Shown here: positions 8,663-16,996 of the stretch, piece after piece
Layout: every line of letters starts with the position of its first letter
Position numbering within the stretch: position 1 is the first letter of the stretch
Source: JAZGER01 sp036480335
GTDB taxonomy: Bacteria; Pseudomonadota; Gammaproteobacteria; DSM-19610
NCBI GenBank assembly: GCA_036480335.1
Contig: JAZGGH010000020.1
Coordinates: 1-35,588 of the forward strand
DNA length: 35,588 nt
Reading direction: 5' to 3'
Notes under the pieces: model-generated
Seen by the model: only the letters and a program-made list of their open reading frames with translations
The model's database searches: none
What the model was told of the DNA's origin: nothing
Translations under genes and position numbers: made by a program

Positions 8663-9043
8663 TTACCAGCGAAATAGAACCCAGGTCGGTACCAGCAGTC
8701 TGGGATCAAGTTCACTGGTTTCTGTTTCCAGCGAACCGTTGCCATCAGAATCAACCAGATAGTAAGGCTTGCCTTTTTTAGGCACTATCTTCACCAGGTA
8801 GAGCTCACCGCGCAGACGGTATTCATGCACGGTTTTATCGTCGTGTTTGATGATGCGAACTTCCGGTTCCAGTGCCTCGTCTTTATTCAGCGTGGGTGGA
8901 GCCAGGGCAGTATCCTGTTCGGCCTGAGCAACAGGTGCAGCCAGCAATGCGAAGGCAAGACCCATACTAAAGATCAAGCAGAATTTGTTCTTCAGAGACG
9001 GAAGGCTCAAAGCCCCGGTCCTCATAGTGTGTGAATATTGCAT
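8663..9043 (-). CDS. DUF2782-like periplasmic protein
   Basis: 126-residue protein with an N-terminal secretion signal (hydrophobic CLIFSMGLAFALLAAPVAQA after a basic LKNK) and a compact C-terminal domain (VHEYRLRGELYLVKIVPKKG, then GKPYYLVDSDGNGSLE) ending in VPTWVLFRW. This is the pattern of the DUF2782 family, found near polA in several gammaproteobacteria. The function is unknown. The start at 9043 is chosen because GAGGA lies 8 bp upstream; it makes the gene overlap the LOG-family gene by 77 bp. An internal ATG at 8965 would leave the signal peptide without its charged N-region. It is followed after 6 bp by dctQ, so the four minus-strand genes look like one transcription unit. Confidence 0.75.
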   Translation of the reverse strand: MQYSHTMRTGALSLPSLKNKFCLIFSMGLAFALLAAPVAQAEQDTALAPPTLNKDEALEPEVRIIKHDDKTVHEYRLRGELYLVKIVPKKGKPYYLVDSDGNGSLETETSELDPRLLVPTWVLFRW

Positions 9044-9692
9044 TTACAACGTCCTCTGGCGTATCCAGGATTTTGAACAACTCCATATCATCCGCTGAAA
9101 TGGTGCCTTCTTCTACCAGCGTATTGCTGAACCAGTCAATCAGCCCCTTCCAGAACTCGCTACCCACCAGAATGATCGGTATACGTTTGGTTTTTCCGGT
9201 CTGCACCAGCGTTAGCATTTCCGCCAGTTCATCCAGTGTACCGAAACCACCGGGTAAGACAACATACGCGGAGGCGTATTTGACGAACATGACCTTGCGC
9301 GAAAAGAAATGCCGGAAAACCAGGCTGATGTCCTGGTAAGGATTGTCCACCTGCTCATGCGGCAGGGCAATATTCAGGCCGACACTCGGCGATGGCCCTG
9401 CAAAAGCGCCCTTGTTGGCCGCTTCCATAATACCAGGGCCGCCGCCACTGACGACAGAAAATCCGGCATCTGACAAGGCTCTGGCAATGTCTTCAGCGAG
9501 CTTGTAGTAAGGTTGTTTCGGGTCTGTTCTTGCGGAGCCAAAAATACTCACAGAAGGTTTGATTTTGGCCAGTTTTTCAAAGCCTTCAACAAACTCGGCC
9601 ATAATCTGGAAAATTTTCCATGATTCACGGGTCAACTGATTATCGATCAGCGGTGAAGAGTCGGGTAGGGTTGGCCGGGTTTTATTGTCCAT
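8967..9692 (-). CDS. LOG family protein (TIGR00730 Rossmann fold)
   Basis: Member of the LOG/lysine-decarboxylase-like family, whose characterised members are cytokinin riboside-5'-phosphate phosphoribohydrolases or nucleotide N-glycosidases acting on nucleoside monophosphates. The two diagnostic motifs are present: SGGGPGIMEAANKGAF and LPGGFGTLDELAEML (PGGxGTxxE). The ATG at 9692 gives 241 residues starting MDNKTRPTLPDSS, close to the usual length and leaving about 80 bp to the divergent polA. A longer frame opens at 9773 but would leave only 2 bp before polA. Neither start has a strong ribosome site, so the choice is tentative. The cellular substrate is unknown. Confidence 0.85.
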   Translation of the reverse strand: MDNKTRPTLPDSSPLIDNQLTRESWKIFQIMAEFVEGFEKLAKIKPSVSIFGSARTDPKQPYYKLAEDIARALSDAGFSVVSGGGPGIMEAANKGAFAGPSPSVGLNIALPHEQVDNPYQDISLVFRHFFSRKVMFVKYASAYVVLPGGFGTLDELAEMLTLVQTGKTKRIPIILVGSEFWKGLIDWFSNTLVEEGTISADDMELFKILDTPEDVVNAIFTHYEDRGFEPSVSEEQILLDL

Positions 9693-9775
9693 TATTTCAT
9701 CTGCCTGCAATGTTGTTGGAGTACTTGTGATGATACCATCACTATTTTTAACCGAAGACATGGCTGGCGACATCT

Positions 9776-12478
9776 ATGACACCCAAACCCCTGATTCTGA
9801 TTGATGGTTCCTCTTACCTGTACCGGGCATTCCATGCGTTGCCCGAACTCACCAACTCGCAGGGTCAGCAGACGGGTGCTGTGTATGGCGTGATCAATAT
9901 GTTGCGCAAAATGCTGGATGAATATCAGCCAGAACACATGGCGGTTATTTTCGATGCAAAGGGTAAAACTTTTCGCGATGATTTATACGCCGAATACAAG
10001 GCTAACCGGCCACCGATGCCGGATGAGTTATCCAGCCAGATCAAGCCACTGCTAGCGATTGTGCAGGCAATGGGTTTGCCGATGCTGCAGGTGTCCGGTG
10101 TCGAGGCGGATGATGTGATTGGCACGCTGGCAGTGCAGGCGTCGGCGAAAGGCATGCATACCCTGATTTCAACCGGCGACAAGGATATGGCGCAACTGGT
10201 GAATGAGAAAGTGACGCTGGTGAATACCATGAGCAATACGACCATGGATACTGCCGGTGTCAGCGAAAAATTTGGCGTACCGCCGGAACGCATTATTGAT
10301 TACCTGACGCTGGTTGGTGATACCTCGGACAACATTCCCGGTGTCCCCAAGGTGGGGCCGAAAACAGCGGCAAAATGGCTGCAACATTATGGCTCTCTGG
10401 ACGAACTGGTTGCGCAGGCGGATGAGGTAAAGGGCAAGGTGGGTGAAAATTTGCGCGATGCTTTATCGCAGCTACCATTATCACGAGAACTGGCAACGAT
10501 ACGTTGTGATGTCGAGCTGGATACCCCGCCGGAAGCATTACGGGTTGCTGCAGCGGATACCGACAGTTTGCATGGCTGGTACAAGGAAATGGAGTTTCGA
10601 ACCTGGCTGGAGAGGCTGGATAACGGTGATTCGGAGCTGATTGCAGATGATTTACCCGCTGAGAAAGTGGCTGTCGACTACGAAACGATTCTCGAAGAAA
10701 AACAGCTCGACCACTGGCTGAGTGTGCTGGAAAAGGCTGATGTGGTCGCTTTTGATACCGAAACCACCAGCATTGATTACAAGCAGGCGCGTATTGTTGG
10801 CCTGTCTTTTTCAGTGGAGCCAGGTAAGGCCGCTTATTTGCCACTGACACATGATTATCCCGGTGCACCGGATCAGCTCAATCGGGAAACAACACTGGAA
10901 AAGCTCAGGCCCTGGCTGCAGGATAGCCGTCAAACCAAGCTGGGACATCATTTGAAATATGATCGCAATGTGCTGGCTAATCATGGCATTGAACTGAATG
11001 GCATCGGCTTTGACACCATGCTGGAGTCCTATGTGCTCGACAGCACAGCCAGCCGCCATGATCTGGATTCGCTGGCAAATAAATACCTGCAGCACAGAAA
11101 TATAAAGTTTGAAGATGTGGCGGGCAAGGGTGCTAAACAGTTAACCTTTAATCAGGTGGGGCTGGAAGAAGCAACGCCCTATGCTGCTGAAGATGCCGAT
11201 ATCTGTTTGCGCTTGCATCAGGTGCTTTGGCCTCGGCTAAACAAGCTGCCGTCGCAAATGTCAATATTTCAGGAAATTGAGCTGCCTTTGATCACGGTAC
11301 TCAGTGATATCGAACAGACTGGAGTACGCGTAGATACGGCCATGCTGGCCAGCCAGAGTCAGGAGCTGGCTGAAAAACTGCACATCATTGAACAGCAAGC
11401 CTGGGAACTGGCTGGAGAAAACTTCAATCTTGGTTCGCCGAAGCAGATTCAGCATATTTTGTACGACAGGCAGAACTTGCCAGTGCTGGCGAAAACGCCC
11501 AAAGGTGCGCCGTCTACGGCTGAAGCTGTGTTGCAGGAACTGGCGCTGGATTATCCTCTGCCGAAACTGATTCTCGAATCGCGTTCATTGAGCAAGCTTA
11601 AATCCACCTATACAGATAAGTTGCCCCAACGTGTCAGTCTCGATACGGGGCGGGTACATACCTCCTACCATCAGGCGGTTGCGGCCACCGGGCGCTTATC
11701 TTCATCCGAGCCTAACTTACAGAATATTCCAATCCGAACAGAAGAGGGGCGGCGTATCCGGCAGGCATTTATCCCGGAGGATGGCTGTAAAATTCTGGCG
11801 GCTGATTATTCGCAGATAGAACTGCGGATCATGGCGCACCTGTCTGAGGATGAAGGTTTGTTGCAGGCATTTGCAGAAGGCGCAGATATTCACCGTGCGA
11901 CAGCCGCGGAAGTATTTTCTGTTGCCGCAGATGAGGTTAGCGATAATCTGCGGCGTTCAGCAAAGGCAATTAACTTTGGCCTGATCTACGGCATGTCGGC
12001 ATTTGGTCTGGCCAAACAGCTCGGTATTGCACGCGGTGAAGCACAGAATTATGTCAATCTGTATTTTGAGCGCTATCCCGGCGTTAAGGCCTACATGGAC
12101 GCCACTCGCAAGCTGGCGCACGAGCAGGGTTATGTCGAAACCCTGTTTGGCCGTCGACTCTACCTGCCGGAAATCAGGGCGCGCAATGCGCAAAGGCGAC
12201 AGGCAGCAGAACGAACCGCCATCAACGCGCCGATGCAGGGTACAGCCGCCGATATTATCAAACGTGCCATGCTCTCGGTGCATAGCTGGATACAGTCAGA
12301 AATGCCAGCAGTCAGAATGATTATGCAGGTGCATGATGAACTGGTGTTCGAGGTAAAAACAGCCGATCTGGATATCGCAAAACAGGCTATTTGCGAACGC
12401 ATGGAAGCTGCAGCGGAACTGTCTGTGCCGCTGCTGGTTGAGGCGGGCGTGGGTGATAACTGGGATGAAGCGCACTAG
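9776..12478 (+). CDS. polA: DNA polymerase I
   Basis: 900-residue three-domain family A polymerase used for Okazaki fragment maturation and repair synthesis. The N-terminal 5'-3' exonuclease (about 1-290) shows LILIDGSSYLYRAFHALP, GVEADDVIGTLA and GDTSDNIPGVPKVGPKTA. The 3'-5' proofreading domain is intact: FDTETTS (motif I, Asp-x-Glu) and YAAEDADICLRLHQ (motif III). The polymerase domain has motif A (DYSQIELRIMAHLS), motif B (RRSAKAINFGLIYGMSAFG) and motif C (MQVHDELVFE). The start ATG gives the standard N-terminus; the ribosome site is weak. In related genomes polA is followed closely by a small RNA and engB; here an AT-rich block of about 6 kb separates them. Confidence 0.98.
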   Translation: MTPKPLILIDGSSYLYRAFHALPELTNSQGQQTGAVYGVINMLRKMLDEYQPEHMAVIFDAKGKTFRDDLYAEYKANRPPMPDELSSQIKPLLAIVQAMGLPMLQVSGVEADDVIGTLAVQASAKGMHTLISTGDKDMAQLVNEKVTLVNTMSNTTMDTAGVSEKFGVPPERIIDYLTLVGDTSDNIPGVPKVGPKTAAKWLQHYGSLDELVAQADEVKGKVGENLRDALSQLPLSRELATIRCDVELDTPPEALRVAAADTDSLHGWYKEMEFRTWLERLDNGDSELIADDLPAEKVAVDYETILEEKQLDHWLSVLEKADVVAFDTETTSIDYKQARIVGLSFSVEPGKAAYLPLTHDYPGAPDQLNRETTLEKLRPWLQDSRQTKLGHHLKYDRNVLANHGIELNGIGFDTMLESYVLDSTASRHDLDSLANKYLQHRNIKFEDVAGKGAKQLTFNQVGLEEATPYAAEDADICLRLHQVLWPRLNKLPSQMSIFQEIELPLITVLSDIEQTGVRVDTAMLASQSQELAEKLHIIEQQAWELAGENFNLGSPKQIQHILYDRQNLPVLAKTPKGAPSTAEAVLQELALDYPLPKLILESRSLSKLKSTYTDKLPQRVSLDTGRVHTSYHQAVAATGRLSSSEPNLQNIPIRTEEGRRIRQAFIPEDGCKILAADYSQIELRIMAHLSEDEGLLQAFAEGADIHRATAAEVFSVAADEVSDNLRRSAKAINFGLIYGMSAFGLAKQLGIARGEAQNYVNLYFERYPGVKAYMDATRKLAHEQGYVETLFGRRLYLPEIRARNAQRRQAAERTAINAPMQGTAADIIKRAMLSVHSWIQSEMPAVRMIMQVHDELVFEVKTADLDIAKQAICERMEAAAELSVPLLVEAGVGDNWDEAH

Positions 12479-12521
12479 CCAGAGGATGAATCATCAAATA
12501 GAGAATCTGCTTCTATAAAAT

Positions 12522-13103
12522 ATGAGTTTTTACGAAAAAAATCATCAAAGCTATTTTGACAACACTTTCAAAATCGATGCTGATACCTTCTTATCTCCAC
12601 TGGCTAAGCACCTAAAGGCTGGAGACTCCTTGCTCGACATTGGTTGTGGCTCTGGCCGGGATTTGCTGTGGGGAGTACAACAGGGTTATGAGGCTGTGGG
12701 ATTTGAGCAGTCCTCTGGTCTTGCTAAACTCGCCAGAAAACATTCTATTTGTAAGGTCATTGAAGGGGATTTTTTCTCATACGATTTTTCAAAACTTCGT
12801 TTTACAGCTCTTGTTTTTGTTGGTTCTCTCGTCCATTTATCAAAAAAAGAATTGCCGATGATTCTTAAATCAACATGCCGGGCTCTTATATCAGGAGGAT
12901 TGGTTTTTGTAACCATGAAAGAGGGTGTTGGCTGTTCTCAAGTTGATGATGGCCGAATTTTTACTTTATGGAGTCAAAAAGATCTCGAACAGATTTTTGC
13001 AGAGCAACATCTCCAAATTTTAGATTTCTCACGGCAAACTTCAAAAATACGTTCGGATGATATCTGGTTGGGCTATGTTCTGAGGATGAATGATGCTATC
13101 TGA
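12522..13103 (+). CDS. Class I SAM-dependent methyltransferase (accessory block)
   Basis: 193-residue methyltransferase of the Rossmann class I type. Motif I is LLDIGCGSGRDLLWG; the following acidic position falls in AVGFEQSSGLAK, then VIEGDFFSY and the motif IV region ALVFVGSLVHLSKKELP. There is no NPPY/DPPY-type motif, so it does not look like an adenine or N4-cytosine DNA methyltransferase; it is closer to the Methyltransf_11/25 small-molecule group. The acceptor is unknown. It begins 43 bp after polA with no convincing promoter or ribosome site, and its last 14 bp overlap the helicase gene, which strongly links the two. Base composition is clearly more AT-rich than polA. Confidence 0.82.
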   Translation: MSFYEKNHQSYFDNTFKIDADTFLSPLAKHLKAGDSLLDIGCGSGRDLLWGVQQGYEAVGFEQSSGLAKLARKHSICKVIEGDFFSYDFSKLRFTALVFVGSLVHLSKKELPMILKSTCRALISGGLVFVTMKEGVGCSQVDDGRIFTLWSQKDLEQIFAEQHLQILDFSRQTSKIRSDDIWLGYVLRMNDAI

Positions 13104-16100
13104 ATCTCTATGTCTTCCAGTCCGTATTTGCGATTGGCTCACAGATCGTGGTTTCAAACGGGTTAATCATATCGAATCTGGTTGCACTTTTCATAAAGCG
13201 GAAGGTGATGGATGTCTTATCATTGATACGGTAATTTGTGGTCTTTCAAATTATCCGTATGTTTCCTATACCAGTCGTCAAAACGAATTGATGGCTGATC
13301 ACGCACAAGTCTTTCGATTTCTTTTTGATCATAATACCTCTATTGATGATCTTCAGCAGGACATAAAAATATTTCTTGATGAAGACAGCGATCCCGAGCA
13401 AATTAAAAGGTTTGGCGGGAACAGAACAGAGCAGGAACCAGACCCAACCCTCCCGGAAGCAACATTTGAAGACTGTTTTCTTGAAGCATTTGGAGACAAC
13501 GCCAGAATGGCATTACACCGTGAATTTGCTTATGTCGATCTGGAGGGTGTAACACGCTATATTGATTACGCTCTTTTTGCAGAGGACACCAAATTTGCTA
13601 TTGAACTGAATGGGGAGCAATTTCACCATCCTGTGGCCATTGGTCCCAAAAGATATCGTTCGCAACTTTTCAAGCAAAACTCTTTGGTATCTGATGGATT
13701 TAAAGTTTTTCGCTGGTCATTAAATGGAATGAATGATCGTGAACGGTTTATTTTGGAACTATCCCGTTTTATGGGATTTGCCCGACCGTTTCGTGATAAG
13801 CCAATTATTAAGGTGTCACGTCCTGTCGAAACATTTGATTTTAGTCTGCACGATCATCAACTCAATGCACTGGAACAAATAAGGGATGCCAGAAGAAATG
13901 GTAAGACAACTTTTCTTCTTGTCCTGCCAACAGGAACCGGAAAAACAGAAATTTTCATAGAAGATATTGTTCGTCTGAAAAAGGAAAGTCCACAGCTTAA
14001 AGCGCTGATTATTGTTCCAACGAGAAAACTGAGAGAACAAACTCTTGCACGCCTGAAACTGCGCCTGCCCTATCAATACCAGGGAGACTGTTCCGAAAAA
14101 ATTCTGGACGATAATAGTGCTGATTTTTTTGTCCAGACTGCCGCCTACCTTCACCGTCATTACTATAAAATCAAAGCGGATTATTTTAATTATATTGTTG
14201 TTGATGAAGCACATCATGCAGTGGCCAGAGGTCTGCGAAATATTCTGGAACATTTTATTCCAGATCATTTATTAGGAGTTACTGCGACTCCTGATCGATT
14301 TGATCAGCAGCCCCTTGAGGATCTGTTTGGAGAATATGAACCTCAAATGTCTCTGGAGGATGCGATTCGTGAAGGTCTTGTGCCACCAGTTCGCTGTTTT
14401 AGAGTCAAATCAAACATTGATCTTACTGAGGTCCGTTTTAACGGGAAAGAATATGTCAAAAACGACCTTCAATCCACTCTCCTTATTCCCTCCAGAGATC
14501 AACTGATAGCTGATCTTCTGGCGAAATATTTCTCTGGAAAGTTTTCAGATAAACAGGGGGTGATTTTCTGTGTTGATATCAAACATGCTAATCGTATGGC
14601 AGCCCTTTTGCGAAGTGAGGGCTTTAGTGCAACTGCTGTTAATGGCAGGGATCGGAAGATAGCTCTTAAAGCTCAAAAGGATTATGACTTAGGTAACATT
14701 CGCTTTCTTTGCGCATGTGATCTGCTGACAGAAGGCTGGGATGCTCCCCAGACTTCTCTGCTGATCATGGCGCGGCCAACTTTTTCGAAAGTTCTTTATG
14801 CCCAGCAATTAGGGCGAGGACTGCGTAACCATCCCGGAAAAGAGGCATTATATGTTATTGATGTAGTAGATAACTATGGTGCGAAGCTTCAGCCGATGTC
14901 GCTGCACAGCCTGTTTAAAAACCCGAATTATCAACCTTTTGCCAACTTGATTAATCCGGATCAACAAGGTTCTACAACTGAGATTACCATCCTTGATGGC
15001 CTGCATGAAGAAGAAAGACGTATAGAGCCCGTTGATATATTCAGTTTTGAGGAAATGTATGGGACATTCCTCAATGAAGAGCAGTTAGCCAGAGAATTGT
15101 TTGTATCCACAGGCACTGTCAGGCAATGGATTAAACAAGAGAAGATCGTATCCGACGTTCAGTATCCTTTTGGGAGAAAAAAACTCCATTTTTTTGATCC
15201 TGCACAGGTTGCAGGAATCAGGATATCTTTAAATTTGCAGGTACATACAGAAGAAACAAGAATAGTTGATTTTCATGGGTTCCTCAAGAAACGAGATTAC
15301 ACGTTTTCATACAAAATTATTTTCCTGCTGGCATTTCTGAAAGTAGGTAATGAACGTTCCGAAGCATATCTTCCTGATCTCCTTGCATTATATCAGAGGT
15401 TTTACCTTAATTTGCTAAACAGAATGGGTAAGAATGAACGTAAAAACTGTCCGTTAAATCGACAGGAAAGCTTAAATGATAGTAAAAGTTTGCAGCGAAG
15501 TCTTTTGGAAAACCCATTTGAAAAGTTCGAGCGAAAACGTTTTTTCTATCATTGCAAAGACCTGAACTACCTTGCAATGGATCCTATCCTGGTAAAAAGC
15601 CTGACTACAGAAGAATATAAGCAAATCCGTGAACAGATGAAGGATGATCTTATTGACTACTATGAAAAATTGGATATTACCCTGATCGATGTAGATTATT
15701 TATTTCTGTTTCCTGAAAAGCCAAGTGAAGAGCCTTTGGAATCTTTTAATGACTCCCCGACGGAAAGCGCAAAATATTCCTCTGTGGTGCCTTTTTATCC
15801 ATTGAGTATTGCAGCAGGAGAGTTTATGGATTCTGAAATTCCACTTGAACCGGAAACATGGTTTAAGGTCGATAAGCTCAGTTCAAGAAACGTATTTTCG
15901 CAATCTATGTTCGTGGCCCAGGTGCAGGGGAAGTCGATGGAACCAGATATCCCGGATGGTTCGTATTGTCTGTTTACCTTTGAGGTAGGAGGTACTCGTA
16001 ATGGACAGATTGTCCTTGCACAACATCAAGATCCAGAGACGGGTGCTGGGTATACTCTAAAAAAATACAGCTCAACCAAAAGTCCAGACGCAGATGCTGG

Positions 16101-16221
16101 CTGGAGACATGAAAGAATCTCTTTGATACCAATTAACCCTGAATATCAAGAAATTGTGGTGCCAGTCGAAGAGGCCGACGAATTCAGAGTTGTTGCTTTC
16201 TTTATAGAAGTATTAGGATGA
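13090..16221 (+). CDS. PD-(D/E)XK-like nuclease / SF2 helicase / HTH / S24 peptidase fusion
   Basis: 1043-residue multidomain protein, candidate effector of a defence system. Residues about 120-230 resemble a Vsr/DUF559-type PD-(D/E)XK nuclease: RYIDYALF (D159), then FAIELNG (E172), HH at 179-180, and a Q..N..GFKVFRW segment. Residues about 250-600 form an SF2 helicase: Walker A LPTGTGKTE (K285), DEAH 372-375, TATPDR near 400 and QQLGRGLRN at 572-580. Residues about 660-710 form a MerR/excisionase-like helix-turn-helix (EEQLARELFVSTGTVRQWI). The C-terminus (about 898-1043) is a LexA/UmuD-type S24 domain with Ala909-Gly910, GKSMEPDIPDG (Ser949) and YTLKKY (Lys991). GAGG precedes the ATG within the methyltransferase gene. 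AT-rich, probably acquired. I know no named system with this exact architecture. Confidence 0.85.
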   Translation: MMLSESLCLPVRICDWLTDRGFKRVNHIESGCTFHKAEGDGCLIIDTVICGLSNYPYVSYTSRQNELMADHAQVFRFLFDHNTSIDDLQQDIKIFLDEDSDPEQIKRFGGNRTEQEPDPTLPEATFEDCFLEAFGDNARMALHREFAYVDLEGVTRYIDYALFAEDTKFAIELNGEQFHHPVAIGPKRYRSQLFKQNSLVSDGFKVFRWSLNGMNDRERFILELSRFMGFARPFRDKPIIKVSRPVETFDFSLHDHQLNALEQIRDARRNGKTTFLLVLPTGTGKTEIFIEDIVRLKKESPQLKALIIVPTRKLREQTLARLKLRLPYQYQGDCSEKILDDNSADFFVQTAAYLHRHYYKIKADYFNYIVVDEAHHAVARGLRNILEHFIPDHLLGVTATPDRFDQQPLEDLFGEYEPQMSLEDAIREGLVPPVRCFRVKSNIDLTEVRFNGKEYVKNDLQSTLLIPSRDQLIADLLAKYFSGKFSDKQGVIFCVDIKHANRMAALLRSEGFSATAVNGRDRKIALKAQKDYDLGNIRFLCACDLLTEGWDAPQTSLLIMARPTFSKVLYAQQLGRGLRNHPGKEALYVIDVVDNYGAKLQPMSLHSLFKNPNYQPFANLINPDQQGSTTEITILDGLHEEERRIEPVDIFSFEEMYGTFLNEEQLARELFVSTGTVRQWIKQEKIVSDVQYPFGRKKLHFFDPAQVAGIRISLNLQVHTEETRIVDFHGFLKKRDYTFSYKIIFLLAFLKVGNERSEAYLPDLLALYQRFYLNLLNRMGKNERKNCPLNRQESLNDSKSLQRSLLENPFEKFERKRFFYHCKDLNYLAMDPILVKSLTTEEYKQIREQMKDDLIDYYEKLDITLIDVDYLFLFPEKPSEEPLESFNDSPTESAKYSSVVPFYPLSIAAGEFMDSEIPLEPETWFKVDKLSSRNVFSQSMFVAQVQGKSMEPDIPDGSYCLFTFEVGGTRNGQIVLAQHQDPETGAGYTLKKYSSTKSPDADAGWRHERISLIPINPEYQEIVVPVEEADEFRVVAFFIEVLG

Positions 16222-16346
16222 GGCAAATCAAGCTTTATTAACCTAAAAACCGAGTCTGACATGGTCAACTGGGCCGGCCTGCCATGAACTCTTGCTGTCA
16301 CTCCATATGCCGGGAATCGCGGTTCGGGTGGTGAGGTTGTCAAAGA

Positions 16347-16387
16347 TTGAAAAACAGGGGACGTTAATATAGTATTAACTAATACTA
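16347..16387 (+). promoter_or_regulatory. Promoter and palindromic operator of the Xre/RES operon
   Basis: TTGAAA (16347-16352), a 17-bp spacer and TAGTAT (16370-16375) form a good sigma-70 promoter. A perfect inverted repeat, TAGTATTA-AC-TAATACTA (16370-16387), overlaps the -10 element. This is the expected layout for autorepression by the antitoxin or toxin-antitoxin complex. Confidence 0.7.
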
Positions 16388-16408
16388 ACTTAGAAAGGAG
16401 TAGTGAAT

Positions 16409-16996
16409 ATGCTCGCAGAGAATGACCGCCGAACACTGAAAGAAGCTGGGATTGAAGACCCTGATTCCCTACTATCAATCGCTGCTTCATACATACGGGA
16501 ACACCCGTTAACATCGACATCGTTAATGGGGAATGCGCTATCAGCTACAGAAAAGGCGTTTCTAAAGCGTGCTGGTGCAGCGGGTGTTGATAAAATTCAT
16601 AGTGATGCCGTGGTTGATAACATCATGGTTATTGCGAGCGAATATGCCCAATTAGTTGCCAGATCACTGGGTCAAAAAGCAGTCGCTCAAAAGTTCGGCG
16701 TTTCGCCGAGCAGAATTCGACAACGTATTAGCAATCATACGCTTTACACCATTGACAGAATTGATGGCAGAGTCTGCCCTGAGTGGCAATTTTCTGAGAA
16801 TGCTACCTTGCCAGGACTGGAGCAAATCCTCGCTGTTATCAGTAAGGAAGCGCATCCGGTGGCAGTCGAACGTTTTTTTCTGAATAAGTCAGCAGATTTA
16901 GTTTCTGAGACAATCGGAGATACTTTAAGTCCCCGTGAATGGCTAATGACTGGACACCCGCCCGAAGCGGTTTTATTACTCGCTCGTGAGTTGTAA
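16409..16996 (+). CDS. Xre-type antitoxin of a RES/Xre toxin-antitoxin system
   Basis: 195-residue DNA-binding protein with a central helix-turn-helix (KAVAQKFGVSPSRIRQRISN, about residues 90-110) and a C-terminal SPREWLMTGHPPEAVLLLAREL segment like that of MbcA/ParS/Xre antitoxins that pair with RES toxins. It should neutralise the toxin and repress its own promoter. An AAAGGAG ribosome site at 16394-16400 lies 8 bp from the ATG at 16409 but only 2 bp from an in-frame GTG at 16403, so the ATG is chosen. The stop shares one base with the toxin start (TAATG), giving coupled translation. The N-terminal region (about 1-80) is not recognised. Confidence 0.82.
   Translation: MLAENDRRTLKEAGIEDPDSLLSIAASYIREHPLTSTSLMGNALSATEKAFLKRAGAAGVDKIHSDAVVDNIMVIASEYAQLVARSLGQKAVAQKFGVSPSRIRQRISNHTLYTIDRIDGRVCPEWQFSENATLPGLEQILAVISKEAHPVAVERFFLNKSADLVSETIGDTLSPREWLMTGHPPEAVLLLAREL

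Noticed and set aside
16146..16520. Minus-strand frame of 124 codons across the helicase end and antitoxin start
   Set aside because: It runs through the antitoxin operator and two well-supported plus-strand genes, and has no recognisable domain.
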